64,000 bases of DNA, taken from the NCBI RefSeq assembly GCF_028554725.1, contig NC_071671.1:29574001-29638000 (forward strand), given 5' to 3'. This DNA is from Zeugodacus cucurbitae. Its lineage: Eukaryota; Arthropoda; Insecta; Diptera; Tephritidae. This document shows positions 32,015-44,153 of the stretch, one piece after another. Each line of letters opens with the position of its first letter. The stretch's first letter is position 1. The translations under genes were made by a program, and so were the position numbers. The notes under the pieces are model-generated. The model was given only the letters and a program-made list of their open reading frames with translations, ran no database searches and was not told where the DNA came from.

Positions 32015-35000
32015 TATAGAGAAGGTTCACGGCGGGCTAATGGCCACACTGGTCGAAGGCGTTTCTATAAGGAAGTTTCACCAAAGAAGTCTATAAGCGA
32101 GTTTCACCACTGTTTAACATCAAAAGAATAAATGTTGTCGCATAATTTGTAATTATGTGTGCATGCAAACAAAATCAAAAGAACCATACCCATAATGTTC
32201 GTAAATTTGTTTACATGCATATGTGTGTAAATATGTGCACTTGTAGTATATTTCTTGTAAAATCTTTGTTGCCACGGACAACGAATGACAGCAAATAGTA
32301 ATTTTTTGTCACAGACTTGAAATCAGTGTCGCGTTTTTGCAGGCAAAGAGGTCCATGTCCCCAACTCATATTATTAATGATTGTTTTATGTCTTGATTCT
32401 TACAAAAATGAATTGTAGTACATAAAAATTTGGCATCATATATTAGTAGTATATTTAAATACAATTAATTATTTATATTATATTTAATTACGGAGGGATC
32501 ACTTGAAACGGCTCTGTTAAGCTCGATGTGTCGAAAAATTGATGGCCGCCTGCGCAATGCCAAAGGGATGCAACATTGCGTTGTTGGTATAAAATCGGCT
32601 TGTCTTAAATATGTATGAATATGTATGAGCATGCAAACATATCGACGTAAATTTTTCCGAGCCACAGAACTTTTGCTGAAAATATTTTAAATCGACTCAA
32701 GGGCTATGTTGCCACTTTTATCCCTAAGTTTTTGCGGCGTTGCAACTTTTCCTTCTGGATGAAACATTAGAAAAATCTTCAATTTATGATTTTTGTCATC
32801 GTCGCATTTGTTGGCATGGCATGCGCGGGGAGATGTGTATCGCTCTGCTTTTATGAATGAAGCAACTTTGCCAAGTGAATGTGCGCCTGCGTTCATGAAT
32901 GAACATGTTTTTGTAGTGTTTGCTACAGCGTTGTCCACGGCCTATGCGCACAATAGCGCACGGACAGTTGAACAGCAAGCCAGACACCTCACACCAACAT
33001 GTTGCGACAAGTGTCTGTGAAAGCACGATTGTGCTACTGTATTCAACTTCGTAGGCAAGCAAAGCAGAATTTTGCGATCAGTTGACGCTAGAATTTCAAG
33101 CAAGCAACACCATTCACGTTTTACGCTTTAAAAACAGAACGCACTAAAAATGTTCCAACAAATTTGGGAAATATGTTATTTTTATTGAGAACAATGAAAA
33201 GCATGCAGAATGCTTAATTTGTTATAAAAAAATAAACCGTTGTAGCAAACATGTTATAAAAAGACATTATGAACGTTATCACAAAAATTTTGTAAATATC
33301 GAGGGAGACGCCCGAAAAAGTCTTTTTGATAATTACAAAAGAAAATTTTATTTACAATTAAATTCTCAGCCTATGGCAAACAAAAAAGTATGCTCACGTG
33401 AAAAGGCATCTTTTGTAGTTGCACTTGCATTAGTAAAGCAAGGCAGACCTTTCACCGATGGCGAGTTTTTCAGAAACGTCGCATAAGTTTTTTTGTTTTG
33501 CAATGCTTTGATGAAGGTAAAGAAATGCAGGAAATTTTTAAAACCATTCCATTATCCCACCAAACTATAGCACGTAGAACTGAGGTTCTCAGTGCATATA
33601 TACAGTCCTGTACCAAACAAAGATTGTTAAACTGTAGATATTATTCAATATGCTTATATGAAAGCACAGATAGTAACAACATACATATGCCAATTAGTTA
33701 TTTGTGCAAAAACTGTCAATGATAGATTTGAGACTTTTGAAGAAATTGTTACTACTGTTGCTTTCTTTGGTAACGTCACCGGGAAAACTCTATTTGATAC
33801 TTTACAAGAGCATGTTTTCTCTATAGCGAACACAAATAAATTGAGCGCAATATGTACAGATGGTGCGAAGGTCATGGTGAGCAAAAAAATTGGTTTGGTT
33901 GGGCAGTTATCTATGAATAACATTAAGGTTCCCACATTTCATTGTTGCATTCACCAACAAGTGCTTTTTTCAAAAGAACTGGGTTGTGTACAAGCAAGGG
34001 AAACAGCAATTAAAATCATAAATAATAAATTTAAAACTTTCTTAGAAGAAATCGACGCTGAACATAACGATTTACTTTTACACACCGAAGTTAATTGACT
34101 AAGTAGAGGCAAATGTTTGCAAAGGCTTTTCGAACTAAGAACAGAGGTCAAAATATTTCTAGAAGATGATAATTCAGAGTTAGAAAAATCGTTGGTTTCA
34201 TCATTGAATAATGAAGAATTTATGACGGATCTAGGATTTCTGTGCGACATCACAAAAATAAATCAATTAAATCTGACATTGCAACAATAAACTAATTTTC
34301 AATTTACATAACACAATAAACACATTTCAAGAAATATTAAAGAATTTAACCCATCAAATCAACCATAACAATTTAATAAGTATGCCAAACCTATCATCAC
34401 TTGCAGAGAAATTTTCAATCACAAATAAATTAGAATACTATAGCCAAATTATATCTCGTATTTTAGAAAATTACAACAAAAGATTTAAAGATCTAGCTGA
34501 TATACAACCAATGATAAACCTACATATATGATAACCCATTGACGTGTGATGTTGCTACCTTTGATCCGTTACTTCAAAAAGAAGTCAGAGAAATGCGATC
34601 AGATTTTTCGTTACTTATTGACTCCGGTATTTATTTTTGGAAAATGATTGATGAAAAAAAGTATCCACTAGCGAAAGATGAAATTTTTAAAATATTTTCA
34701 ATGTTCGGATCAACATATAGTTGCGAAGTGGCATTTTCCACTTTAAAGCATATTCAAAGCAAATATAGAAATCTACTATCAAACAATCACATTTCTGATC
34801 TCATTAGAATTAAGCAAAATAATAAAGAAATAAATATAAATAATTTAGTTGACCGTAATTTTTAAAAAGTACGTTTACTTATTTGTACGCACTGTTTCGT
34901 ATTCGTGTTGTCTGCTTGTAGCTTTCCGAATGTACGCTAATAACCAACACAAGCTTAACGTGCACACAGTCACGTTGGACAACACTGGTTTACTACAATA

Positions 35001-35773
35001 TTTGCCTTCGTCGATTGGCTGCCATATTGACTTGTGATGCTGCTTATGCGTTTGAGGCGCTTGTTGGTTTTGTAGAACAATGCTTTTGATTTTTTTTTAT
35101 GGTTGGCAGATTTACATGCACGCATGTGCAATTGTAAGTTTGTGTGTTTTTTCAGTGACATACAAACATATGTATGTATATGCATACAGAGCAATGCGCG
35201 CACATTTGAAATGTCCTTCACTGATAAGTGATAATGAGACAATTCGAACTTTTGAAGACATACCTGTATATGTACATATGTACATACGTATATGCAAGTT
35301 TAAGTTACGAAATATGCAGTTCATTTTAGTGTTATTCGATATGTATTTAGTAAATATAAAAATATAAAACATATTTTTATGAAAGTATATACATATGTAT
35401 ATTATTATAAAACATTAACATAAATATGAGGGGTCCGTTTGAATATTTTTTTTACAAATATACCTCTGAAATCGCATAATGTTTTCAATTGTGAATGCAT
35501 TCATAAATATCCGCAAAACGAATTTTATATCAGTTGTATATAGTAAGCATATAAATGCATCAATATATAAACAAAGAGCCTAACATGCGTCTATAATAGA
35601 AATGTAAACCTCTGAGCATATTTTTCAATTAATACTCAGCTCTGTTACGAGGCACTGCTAATATTTCTCCTTCCGAGCCAGCCGTGGTGAAACTCGCTTA
35701 TAGGATTTTGTTAGTTTTTGACAATTCACACGCTGGTCCGCAATTGGACCTTCTCTATATTCTACATTCTCTG
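32015..35773 (+). mobile_element. hAT element, left-arm copy, cut at one end
   Basis: It ends with the terminal repeat TATTCTACATTCTCTG (35758-35773), followed by the target duplication CTCACTGC in BEL DNA. The other terminus is missing because the arm stops in the MITE inserted near it. A 20-bp subterminal inverted repeat, CTATAAGCGAGTTTCACCAC, is at 32090-32109 and 35684-35703. 32110-33140 and 34866-35683 are noncoding; the latter has TATA/CATATG-rich simple sequence. Confidence 0.8.
33147..34865 (+). pseudogene. hAT transposase remnant, ZBED5/GTF2IRD2-like
   Basis: The first frame (about 33147-33486) has a BED-type zinc finger, CLICYKKINRCSKHVIKRHYERYH in part (C-X2-C...H-X4-H). After a frameshift come YESTD (usual DESTD aspartate changed), ICTDGAKVMV, FHCCIHQQ and LLLHTEV, then a stop where Arg-Trp is usual, LSRGKCLQRLFELR, and a decayed middle. 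The hATC dimerisation region is at 34539-34865 (CEVAFSTLKHIQSKYRNLL). The motif set is that of the hAT group domesticated as ZBED5 and GTF2IRD2 in vertebrates. Several stops make it dead. Confidence 0.85.
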
Positions 35774-36660
35774 CTCACTGCTAAGTCCTGGGTTGAAACC
35801 AACAAAAAACAAATTAGAGCTCAGTGGCCCTCTTCTCCATGCTCGTTTATTAGCAAAAATCAAACCAACAATTTTTCATAAATCTTTTAATATTTTTTTT
35901 GAACAGACTCGCAAATAGTCTTACATTGGCTGAAGATGCATTCTGCAACACTTTCGACTTATGTTGGCAATCGAATTTCGAAAATTCAATATTTAACCAA
36001 ATGTGCCCATTGGAGATATGTACCAACTCATTGTAACCCGGCAGATGTTGCGTCTAGAGGATGTACTGTGAAGGAGCTTGTTGATTCAATATTGTACATA
36101 GTACCAGGATTTCTATACGAAAACTCAGAGAAATAGCCACAGGACAGCTGCAATGATATCGACATGGAAGTTGTTGAAAGGTAGAAACGAAAATCAGCAT
36201 TCAATTCAATCGATAGCACCAATTACATTTTAGAAATCGTGAATCAGCGATTAGTAACTACACTTGGAATTATCAACATATACATTTCGCTAATGACATT
36301 CATCTTTTACAGAAAAGTTTCACGACAAATGGTGTATTGCGTTATTTAAATCCTTTTTTAGAGTATACCGAAGGATTTCAAATACTGAAAATTGGAGGTC
36401 GATTAGAATCAGCAGATATTCCAGAAGAAAGGAAACACCCAATGCTGTTGTCAAGCAAATGCGAATTCGTTGCATTATATCAACGAACTTCAAGTGCGAT
36501 CAAAACGGTTTTCGGAACAACCAAACATCAACAACAACTCAATGGTAATCATACATAAAAACAACTTACCACCACAAAAATGGCATATTGAAAGAGTTAT
36601 AAACTGTATACCACGACCTGTATTCTTCGACCATATGTTCTTATACATTTTTTGATATTT
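35774..36660 (+). pseudogene. BEL/Pao RNase H to integrase-end fragment (left arm, copy 1)
   Basis: From the hAT target duplication it reads through RNase H (KLELSGPLLHARLLAKIKPT, then HWRYVPTHCNPADVASRGC) and the linker to integrase (FQILKIGGRLESADIPEERKHPML). It then jumps to LPPQKWHIERV, near the C-terminal end of BEL pol. The integrase core is deleted. The 5' half of the same element is at 49469-53511 on the minus strand. Confidence 0.82.
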
Positions 36661-36713
36661 CTATTTCTTCTCATTTGCCTAATATTCAAAGTCAACGATT
36701 CTTCTCCACATTG

Positions 36714-36834
36714 TTCAAGCAGCTCACGACTTCCGACTTTTTAGACCAAGTATCCTCTGATTAGCCAACAAACACCCGTTTGGTGGAGAGCTACAGTGAG
36801 AAGGCGAACCCGCTTTTGCGGTTGTGCGTAGGGT
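36714..36834 (+). mobile_element. RTE LINE leader fragment (left arm, copy 1)
   Basis: It matches unit 1 at about 8138-8260 (CAAGCAGCTGACGACTTCC, then GTTGTGCGTAGGGT). It is cut at the tandem-duplication junction. Confidence 0.85.
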
Positions 36835-38729
36835 GGGCAAAAAAATTGGTTTGGTTGGGCAGTTATCTATGAATAACATTAAGGTTCCCACATTTCATTG
36901 TTGCATTCACCAACAAGTGCTTTTTTCAAAAGAACTGGGTTGTGTACAAGCAAGGGAAACAGCAATTAAAATCATAAATAATAAATTTAAAACTTTCTTA
37001 GAAGAAATCGACGCTGAACATAACGATTTACTTTTACACACCGAAGTTAATTGACTAAGTAGAGGCAAATGTTTGCAAAGGCTTTTCGAACTAAGAACAG
37101 AGGTCAAAATATTTCTAGAAGATGATAATTCAGAGTTAGGAAAATCGTTGGTTTCATCATTGAATAATGAAGAATTTATGACGGATCTAGGTTTTCTGTG
37201 CGACATCACAAAAATAAATCAATTAAATCTGACATTGCAACAATAAACTAATTTTCAATTTACATAACACAATAAACACATTTCAAGAAATATTAAAGAA
37301 TTTAACCCATCAAATCAACCATAACAATTTAATAAGTATGCCAAACCTATCATCACTTGCAGAGAAATTTTCAATCACAAATAAATTAGAATACTATAGC
37401 CAAATTATATCTCGTATTTTAGAAAATTACAACAAAAGATTTAAAGATCTAGCTGATATACAACCAATGATAAACCTACATATATGATAACCCATTGACG
37501 TGTGATGTTGCTACCTTTGATCCGTTACTTCAAAAAGAAGTCAGAGAAATGCGATCAGATTTTTCGTTACTTATTGACTCCGGTATTTATTTTTGGAAAA
37601 TGATTGATGAAAAAAAGTATCCACTAGCGAAAGATGAAATTTTTAAAATATTTTCAATGTTCGGATCAACATATAGTTGCGAAGTGGCATTTTCCACTTT
37701 AAAGCATATTCAAAGCAAATATAGAAATCTACTATCAAACAATCACATTTCTGATCTCATTAGAATTAAGCAAAATAATAAAGAAATAAATATAAATAAT
37801 TTAGTTGACCGTAATTTTTAAAAAGTACGTTTACTTATTTGTACGCACTGTTTCGTATTCGTGTTGTCTGCTTGTAGCTTTCCGAATGTACGCTAATAAC
37901 CAACACAAGCTTAACGTGCACACAGTCACGTTGGACAACACTGGTTTACTACAATATTTGCCTTCGTCGATTGGCTGCCATATTGACTTGTGATGCTGCT
38001 TATGCGTTTGAGGCGCTTGTTGGTTTTGTAGAACAATGCTTTTGATTTTTTTTTATGGTTGGCAGATTTACATGCACGCATGTGCAATTGTAAGTTTGTG
38101 TGTTTTTTCAGTGACATACAAACATATGTATGTATATGCATACAGAGCAATGCGCGCACATTTGAAATGTCCTTCACTGATAAGTGATAATGAGACAATT
38201 CGAACTTTTGAAGACATACCTGTATATGTACATATGTACATACGTATATGCAAGTTTAAGTTACGAAATATGCAGTTCATTTTAGTGTTATTCGATATGT
38301 ATTTAGTAAATATAAAAATATAAAACATATTTTTATGAAAGTATATACATATGTATATTATTATAAAACATTAACATAAATATGAGGGGTCCGTTTGAAT
38401 ATTTTTTTTACAAATATACCTCTGAAATCGCATAATGTTTTCAATTGTGAATGCATTCATAAATATCCGCAAAACGAATTTTATATCAGTTGTATATAGT
38501 AAGCATATAAATGCATCAATATATAAACAAAGAGCCTAACATGCGTCTATAATAGAAATGTAAACCTCTGAGCATATTTTTCAATTAATACTCAGCTCTG
38601 TTACGAGGCACTGCTAATATTTCTCCTTCCGAGCCAGCCGTGGTGAAACTCGCTTATAGGATTTTGTTAGTTTTTGACAATTCACACGCTGGTCCGCAAT
38701 TGGACCTTCTCTATATTCTACATTCTCTG
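36835..38729 (+). pseudogene. hAT element 3' part, second copy, with transposase C-half
   Basis: The transposase remnant runs 36835-37821, from GKKIGLVGQL to the hATC region, fused at its start to the LINE leader (RRVGKKIGL). The terminal repeat ends at 38729. Confidence 0.85.
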
Positions 38730-39616
38730 CTCACTGCTAAGTCCTGGGTTGAAACCAACAAAAAACAAATTAGAGCTCAGTGGCCCTCTTCTCCATGCTC
38801 GTTTATTAGCAAAAATCAAACCAACAATTTTTCATAAATCTTTTAATATTTTTTTTGAACAGACTCGCAAATAGTCTTACATTGGCTGAAGATGCATTCT
38901 GCAACACTTTCGACTTATGTTGGCAATCGAATTTCGAAAATTCAATATTTAACCAAATGTGCCCATTGGAGATATGTACCAACTCATTGTAACCCGGCAG
39001 ATGTTGCGTCTAGAGGATGTACTGTGAAGGAGCTTGTTGATTCAATATTGTACATAGTACCAGGATTTCTATACGAAAACTCAGAGAAATAGCCACAGGA
39101 CAGCTGCAATGATATCGACATGGAAGTTGTTGAAAGGTAGAAACGAAAATCAGCATTCAATTCAATCGATAGCACCAATTACATTTTAGAAATCGTGAAT
39201 CAGCGATTAGTAACTACACTTGGAATTATCAACATATACATTTCGCTAATGACATTCATCTTTTACAGAAAAGTTTCACGACAAATGGTGTATTGCGTTA
39301 TTTAAATCCTTTTTTAGAGTATACCGAAGGATTTCAAATACTGAAAATTGGAGGTCGATTAGAATCAGCAGATATTCCAGAAGAAAGGAAACACCCAATG
39401 CTGTTGTCAAGCAAATGCGAATTCGTTGCATTATATCAACGAACTTCAAGTGCGATCAAAACGGTTTTCGGAACAACCAAACATCAACAACAACTCAATG
39501 GTAATCATACATAAAAACAACTTACCACCACAAAAATGGCATATTGAAAGAGTTATAAACTGTATACCACGACCTGTATTCTTCGACCATATGTTCTTAT
39601 ACATTTTTTGATATTT
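38730..39616 (+). pseudogene. BEL/Pao RNase H to integrase-end fragment (left arm, copy 2)
   Basis: A direct copy of 35774-36660. No coding difference was noticed. Confidence 0.82.
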
Positions 39617-39669
39617 CTATTTCTTCTCATTTGCCTAATATTCAAAGTCAACGATTCTTCTCCACATTG

Positions 39670-41985
39670 TTCAAGCAGCTCACGACTTCCGACTTTTTAG
39701 ACCAAGTATCCTCTGATTAGCCAACAAACACCCGTTTGGTGGAGAGCTACAGTGAGAAGGCGAACCCGCTTTTGCGGTTGTGCGTAGGGTTTGGGACCCA
39801 CCACATAAAAACGAAGTACCAATGAAAAATCGACAAAAGCCTCCGTTGAGAAAACTGGCATTCACCCCGGTGGATGAACGTCTAGCCACAATCCGCATAA
39901 AAATGAGGTTCTTCAACATATCGCTTATTTGCGCCCACGCCCCAACGGAAGAGAAGGACGATGTGACCAAAAATACTTTCAATGAGCGCCTAAAACGCAC
40001 CTATGAGCGCTGCCGCCGCCACGATGTCAAAATCGTGCTTGGCGATTTCAACGATAGGGTGGGTAACCTTTCTTTGGCACAATAGTCGGAAAATTCAGCC
40101 TCCATGACGAAATATCGCCAAACGGCTTGAGGCTGATCGACTTCGCTGGGGCCCGAAATATGGTCGTCTGTAGTACCAGATTCCAGCACAAGTAAATTCA
40201 TCAAGCAACGTGGCTATCTCCTGATCGAAACACGCGTAACCAAATCGATCATGTAGAGATAGACGGAAGACATGTCTCCAGTGTTTTAGAGTACGTACGC
40301 TCCGAGGGCCAAACATTGACTCGGACCATTATCTGGTAGCAGCGTACGCACCCTCCTCTGTGCAGCAAAGAACGCCCGTCAACAAACACAATGAAGGTTC
40401 GACGACGAAAAGCTACAATCGCAGCAGACAGCAAAGAAATACTCTACTCGACTTGTACTCCTGCTCTCTGAGAGCACTCATCAGCATCTCGGTATAAGGG
40501 AACTGTGGAACGACATCTCACATCGCTGCAGCCGAAACAATTAGATTTCGGCAACGACAAAAAACAAGCTGGTACGATGAGGCTTGCCGTCTCGCAGCGG
40601 AGAGAAAACAGACTGACTACATCGCAACGTTGCAAACGACCACAACACGTGCGGGATGGGATAGATACCGAGAGCTGAAGAGAGAAGCAAGACGCATTTG
40701 CAGACAGAAAAAGAAAGAGGCCGAAATGGGTGAGTATAAGCTGGCAGACAGAGGTTATGCTCGAAAATTTTATGAAAAAATGAAGCGACTTAACGAAGGT
40801 TTCAAGACCGGAGTGTCCTCATGTTGAGACCAAGGTGGTAATCCGGTAACCGATGTCCAGGGCATACTGGGATTATGGAGGAAACACTTCTCCGACCTGC
40901 TGAATGGCAGTGAAAGTACAAAACCAGGAGGTGGCGAACCCGATTCCCCAATCGATAACCATGGAGCAGATGTTCCATTATCCGACCAAGAGGAAATTCG
41001 AATAGCAATTACTCGCTTGAAGAACAACAAAGCGGGGGGGCCCGATAGATTACCGGCTGAGCTATTCAAATTCTGCGCCGAAGAACTGATAAGGTGCATG
41101 CATCTGCTTCTCTGCAGAATATGACCGGAAGAAAGCATGCATGACGATTGGAATCTCAGTGTGCTCTGCCCAATCCATGAAAAGAGAGATCCCACTATCT
41201 GTGGCAATTATCGTGGGATAAGCCTCCTAAATATCTAAATAAATAAATTTAAGGTTCTATCGAGCGTACTGTGTGAAAGACTGGTTGGACCTTAGCAGTG
41301 TGGCTTTAGACCTGGAAAATCCACAACCGACCATGCGCCAAATCTTGGAGAAGACTTATGAAAAGAGGATCGACACACTCCACCTTTTTGTCGATTTTAA
41401 AGCTGCTTTCGACAGCACGAAAAGGAGATGCCTTTATGCCGCGATGTCTGAATTTGGTATCCCCTCAAAACTAATACGGCTGTGTAAGCTGACGTTGAGC
41501 AAAACCAAAAGCAACGTTATGATTGAGAAGGATGTCTCCAAGCCGTTCGATACCAAACGAGGTTTCAGACAAGGTGACTCACTATCGTGTGACTTCTTTA
41601 ACTTAATGCTGGAAAAAATATTACGAGCTGCAGAGCCAAATAGAGAAGGTGCAATCTTCTATAAGAGTGTACGCTGCTGGCGTGCGCCGATGATTTCAAT
41701 ATCATCGGAAACAACACCCGCGCCGTTAGTTCTGCTTCTCCAGACTGGGTAGCGAAGCGAAGCTTTTGGGTCTTGTGATGAACAAGAACAAGACGAAATA
41801 TCTCCTGTCATCAAACAAACAGTCAGCGCATTCGCGTCTTGGCCCCCACGTCGCTGTTGAGAGTCATAACATCGAATTTGTAGATAATTTCACTCTTGCC
41901 AACAGGTGCTACTATGAACTGAGTAGGCAATTGAAAAGCAAAATCCTCTCTCGACGAACAAAACCCAAACTCTACAAGTCCTAGT
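39670..41985 (+). pseudogene. RTE LINE, long but decayed (left arm into spacer)
   Basis: The leader (39670-39855) joins the endonuclease at KLAFTPVDERLATIRI, so the N-terminal endonuclease is deleted. LGDFNDRVG and the endonuclease end follow in broken frames. The RT N-half (40630-41260) has several stops, and an extra ATATCTAAATAAATAAATTTAAG-like insertion lies near 41232. The frame 41273-41752 holds FDFKAAFDST and FRQGDSLSCDFF. The YxDD box is damaged (RAPMISISS). 41766-41984 has GLVMNKNKTKYLLSS. It ends at KLYKS. The palindrome stops at 40993 but the LINE continues, so this copy is the more complete one on this side. Confidence 0.83.
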
Positions 41986-42057
41986 TAGCATTATGCTCAA
42001 GTGTAAGGATGAGCAGATGTGTGTTAAGGGGCCATCCATAAATTACGTCACACGAAT
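41986..42057. other. Probable terminus of an unidentified element
   Basis: GGGGCCATCCATAAATTACG and the GTCACACG after it form a motif I remember as common in insect genomes near ends of repeats. It lies just past the stop codon of the minus-strand frame that follows. The family is not recognised. Confidence 0.4.
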
Positions 42058-42705
42058 TTAAGGACTTTTTAGAAGTTGTCTCAAGTTGTCACATTTTGAA
42101 CTCACCCACCCCCGCACATATGTAGCCACATATGCTACACGATCTTTTAAATAAGTATGACTCGACACTAGGGCAATAACTATCATATGGAACTTGTTTA
42201 GATGGGATGATGCTTGGAGATTTAATAATATCTGTAGTAATAATGGAGTAAACATGGCGTCGTTGTCATCACTCCCTGTGACTCCATAACCTTCTGATGT
42301 CTGTTTAATTAACACAGGTGGTGGGAAAAATCCTTCTTTTAATAATTTCCAAAGACTAGAACGTCTTACACCGCAACATGCAATAGTTTCACATTTAACT
42401 ATTTGTAAAAAATATTGTGACTCACGTACATGTTTAGCATACCAAGTTGCATTATTTTTCACCATCATAGCCTGTTCAATATCCAGTCCAGTAACAGTTG
42501 GTGAAACATATTCAGCAACGACTGGAAAATTATCAATGACTAACTTGCTCCAAACCTCAGCCAACACATTGCCCGCACTTTCGAAGTTTCGTTTTTCTAG
42601 ATCTAAGTCAGTAGTTCGATTAATTGAATCAAGATGTGACCCAAAAGCATCATGTTTTAATAGTACACCAGTAAGTGATCGGCGTGGTACTGAGCAGTCA
42701 GTCGT
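42058..42705 (-). CDS. Uninterrupted frame of unknown function, probably transposon-borne
   Basis: Bases 42705 to 42058 stay open for about 215 codons on the minus strand after a TAG at 42708. No convincing ATG start is seen, so the 5' end is probably missing. Recognisable local features are CSVPRRSLTGVLL, LEKRNFESAG, VVAEYVSP, KHVRESQYFLQIVKC followed by CCGVRRSSLW (a possible C...CC metal site), and FFPPPVLIKQ. I have a feeling of similar proteins in other invertebrates but cannot name the family. It is the only long frame in the palindrome region without a stop or shift, and it lies in the single-copy spacer. Confidence 0.5.
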   Translation of the reverse strand, partial: TTDCSVPRRSLTGVLLKHDAFGSHLDSINRTTDLDLEKRNFESAGNVLAEVWSKLVIDNFPVVAEYVSPTVTGLDIEQAMMVKNNATWYAKHVRESQYFLQIVKCETIACCGVRRSSLWKLLKEGFFPPPVLIKQTSEGYGVTGSDDNDAMFTPLLLQILLNLQASSHLNKFHMIVIALVSSHTYLKDRVAYVATYVRGWVSSKCDNLRQLLKSP

Positions 42706-42776
42706 CTAGCACTCAAGAGCGCAGCAGAGCGGGAAACGATATTGCCCTAAATTTTGAAATGTGATGTCACATTGGT
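42706..42776. other. Short unassigned segment at the palindrome inner edge
   Basis: It ends GTGATGTCACATTGGT, with a small hairpin GTGATGTCAC, and joins the right-arm LINE at CCTCTTGG (42777). Confidence 0.4.
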
Positions 42777-44100
42777 CCTCTTGGTCGGATAATGGAACAT
42801 CTGCTCCATGGTTATCGATTGGGGAATCGGGTTCGCCACCTCCTGGTTTTGTACTTTCACTGCCATTCAGCAGGTCGGAGAAGTGTTTCCTCCATAATCC
42901 CAGTATGCCCTGGACATCGGTTACCGGATTACCACCTTGGTCTCAACATGAGGACACTCCGGTCTTGAAACCTTCGTTAAGTCGCTTCATTTTTTCATAA
43001 AATTTTCGAGCATAACCTCTGTCTGCCAGCTTATACTCACCCATTTCGGCCTCTTTCTTTTTCTGTCTGCAAATGCGTCTTGCTTCTCTCTTCAGCTCTC
43101 GGTATCTATCCCATCCCGCACGTGTTGTGGTCGTTTGCAACGTTGCGATGTAGTCAGTCTGTTTTCTCTCCGCTGCGAGACGGCAAGCCTCATCGTACCA
43201 GCTTGTTTTTTGTCGTTGCCGAAATCTAATTGTTTCGGCTGCAGCGATGTGAGATGTCGTTCCACAGTTCCCTTATACCGAGATGCTGATGAGTGCTCTC
43301 AGAGAGCAGGAGTACAAGTCGAGTAGAGTATTTCTTTGCTGTCTGCTGCGATTGTAGCTTTTCGTCGTCGAACCTTCATTGTGTTTGTTGACGGGCGTTC
43401 TTTGCTGCACAGAGGAGGGTGCGTACGCTGCTACCAGATAATGGTCCGAGTCAATGTTTGGCCCTCGGAGCGTACGTACTCTAAAACACTGGAGACATGT
43501 CTTCCGTCTATCTCTACATGATCGATTTGGTTACGCGTGTTTCGATCAGGAGATAGCCACGTTGCTTGATGAATTTACTTGTGCTGGAATCTGGTACTAC
43601 AGACGACCATATTTCGGGCCCCAGCGAAGTCGATCAGCCTCAAGCCGTTTGGCGATATTTCGTCATGGAGGCTGAATTTTCCGACTATTGTGCCAAAGAA
43701 AGGTTACCCACCCTATCGTTGAAATCGCCAAGCACGATTTTGACATCGTGGCGGCGGCAGCGCTCATAGGTGCGTTTTAGGCGCTCATTGAAAGTATTTT
43801 TGGTCACATCGTCCTTCTCTTCCGTTGGGGCGTGGGCGCAAATAAGCGATATGTTGAAGAACCTCATTTTTATGCGGATTGTGGCTAGACGTTCATCCAC
43901 CGGGGTGAATGCCAGTTTTCTCAACGGAGGCTTTTGCCGATTTTTCATTGGTACTTCGTTTTTATGTGGTGGGTCCCAAACCCTACGCACAACCGCAAAA
44001 GCGGGTTCGCCTTCTCACTGTAGCTCTCCACCAAACGGGTGTTTGTTGGCTAATCAGAGGATACTTGGTCTAAAAAGTCGGAAGTCGTGAGCTGCTTGAA
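42777..44100 (-). pseudogene. RTE LINE 5' part (right arm)
   Basis: Mirror of 39670-40993. It stops abruptly at the inner edge, before the RT catalytic half present in the left copy. Confidence 0.85.
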
Positions 44101-44153
44101 CAATGTGGAGAAGAATCGTTGACTTTGAATATTAGGCAAATGAGAAGAAATAG

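Larger units (their letters stand above)
33879..36834 (+). repeat. 2,956-bp tandem duplication, first copy
   Basis: 33879-36834 and 36835-39790 are direct repeats with an offset of exactly 2,956 bp. The unit starts in the hAT transposase, covers hAT 3' half and BEL fragment, and ends in the LINE leader. The fusion shows GCGTAGGGT of the LINE running into GGGCAAAAAAATTGG of hAT, with GGTG shared by both. Confidence 0.95.
36835..39790 (+). repeat. 2,956-bp tandem duplication, second copy
   Basis: It differs from the first copy at a few bases: G at 36836 (A at 33880), G at about 37140, T at about 37193. At 36836 it agrees with the right arm, while at the other two the first copy agrees with the right arm. 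Confidence 0.95.
31860..40993 (+). repeat. Left arm of giant inverted repeat
   Basis: Read in reverse complement it matches 42777-48953. From 31860 to about 34260 paired coordinates sum to 80813, and from about 34440 to 36831 to 80814 after a single-base indel. From 39680 on they sum to 83770, because 2,956 bp are duplicated in this arm. Contents in order: MITE end, hAT element, BEL 3' half, LINE leader, second copy of hAT 3' half and BEL, then LINE. The outer edge is inside the MITE at AGATCT; the inner edge is inside the LINE at GACCAAGAGG. Confidence 0.95.

Noticed and set aside
32465..33062. Several 66-88-codon frames on both strands in the palindrome
   Set aside because: They lie in the noncoding 5' part of the hAT element before the BED zinc finger and show no domain or codon signal.
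35080..35372. Open frames of 86-95 codons on both strands, present again at 38036-38328 and 45442-45734
   Set aside because: They lie in TATA/CATATG-rich noncoding hAT DNA, overlap on opposite strands, and recur only because the region is duplicated. No coding motif is present.
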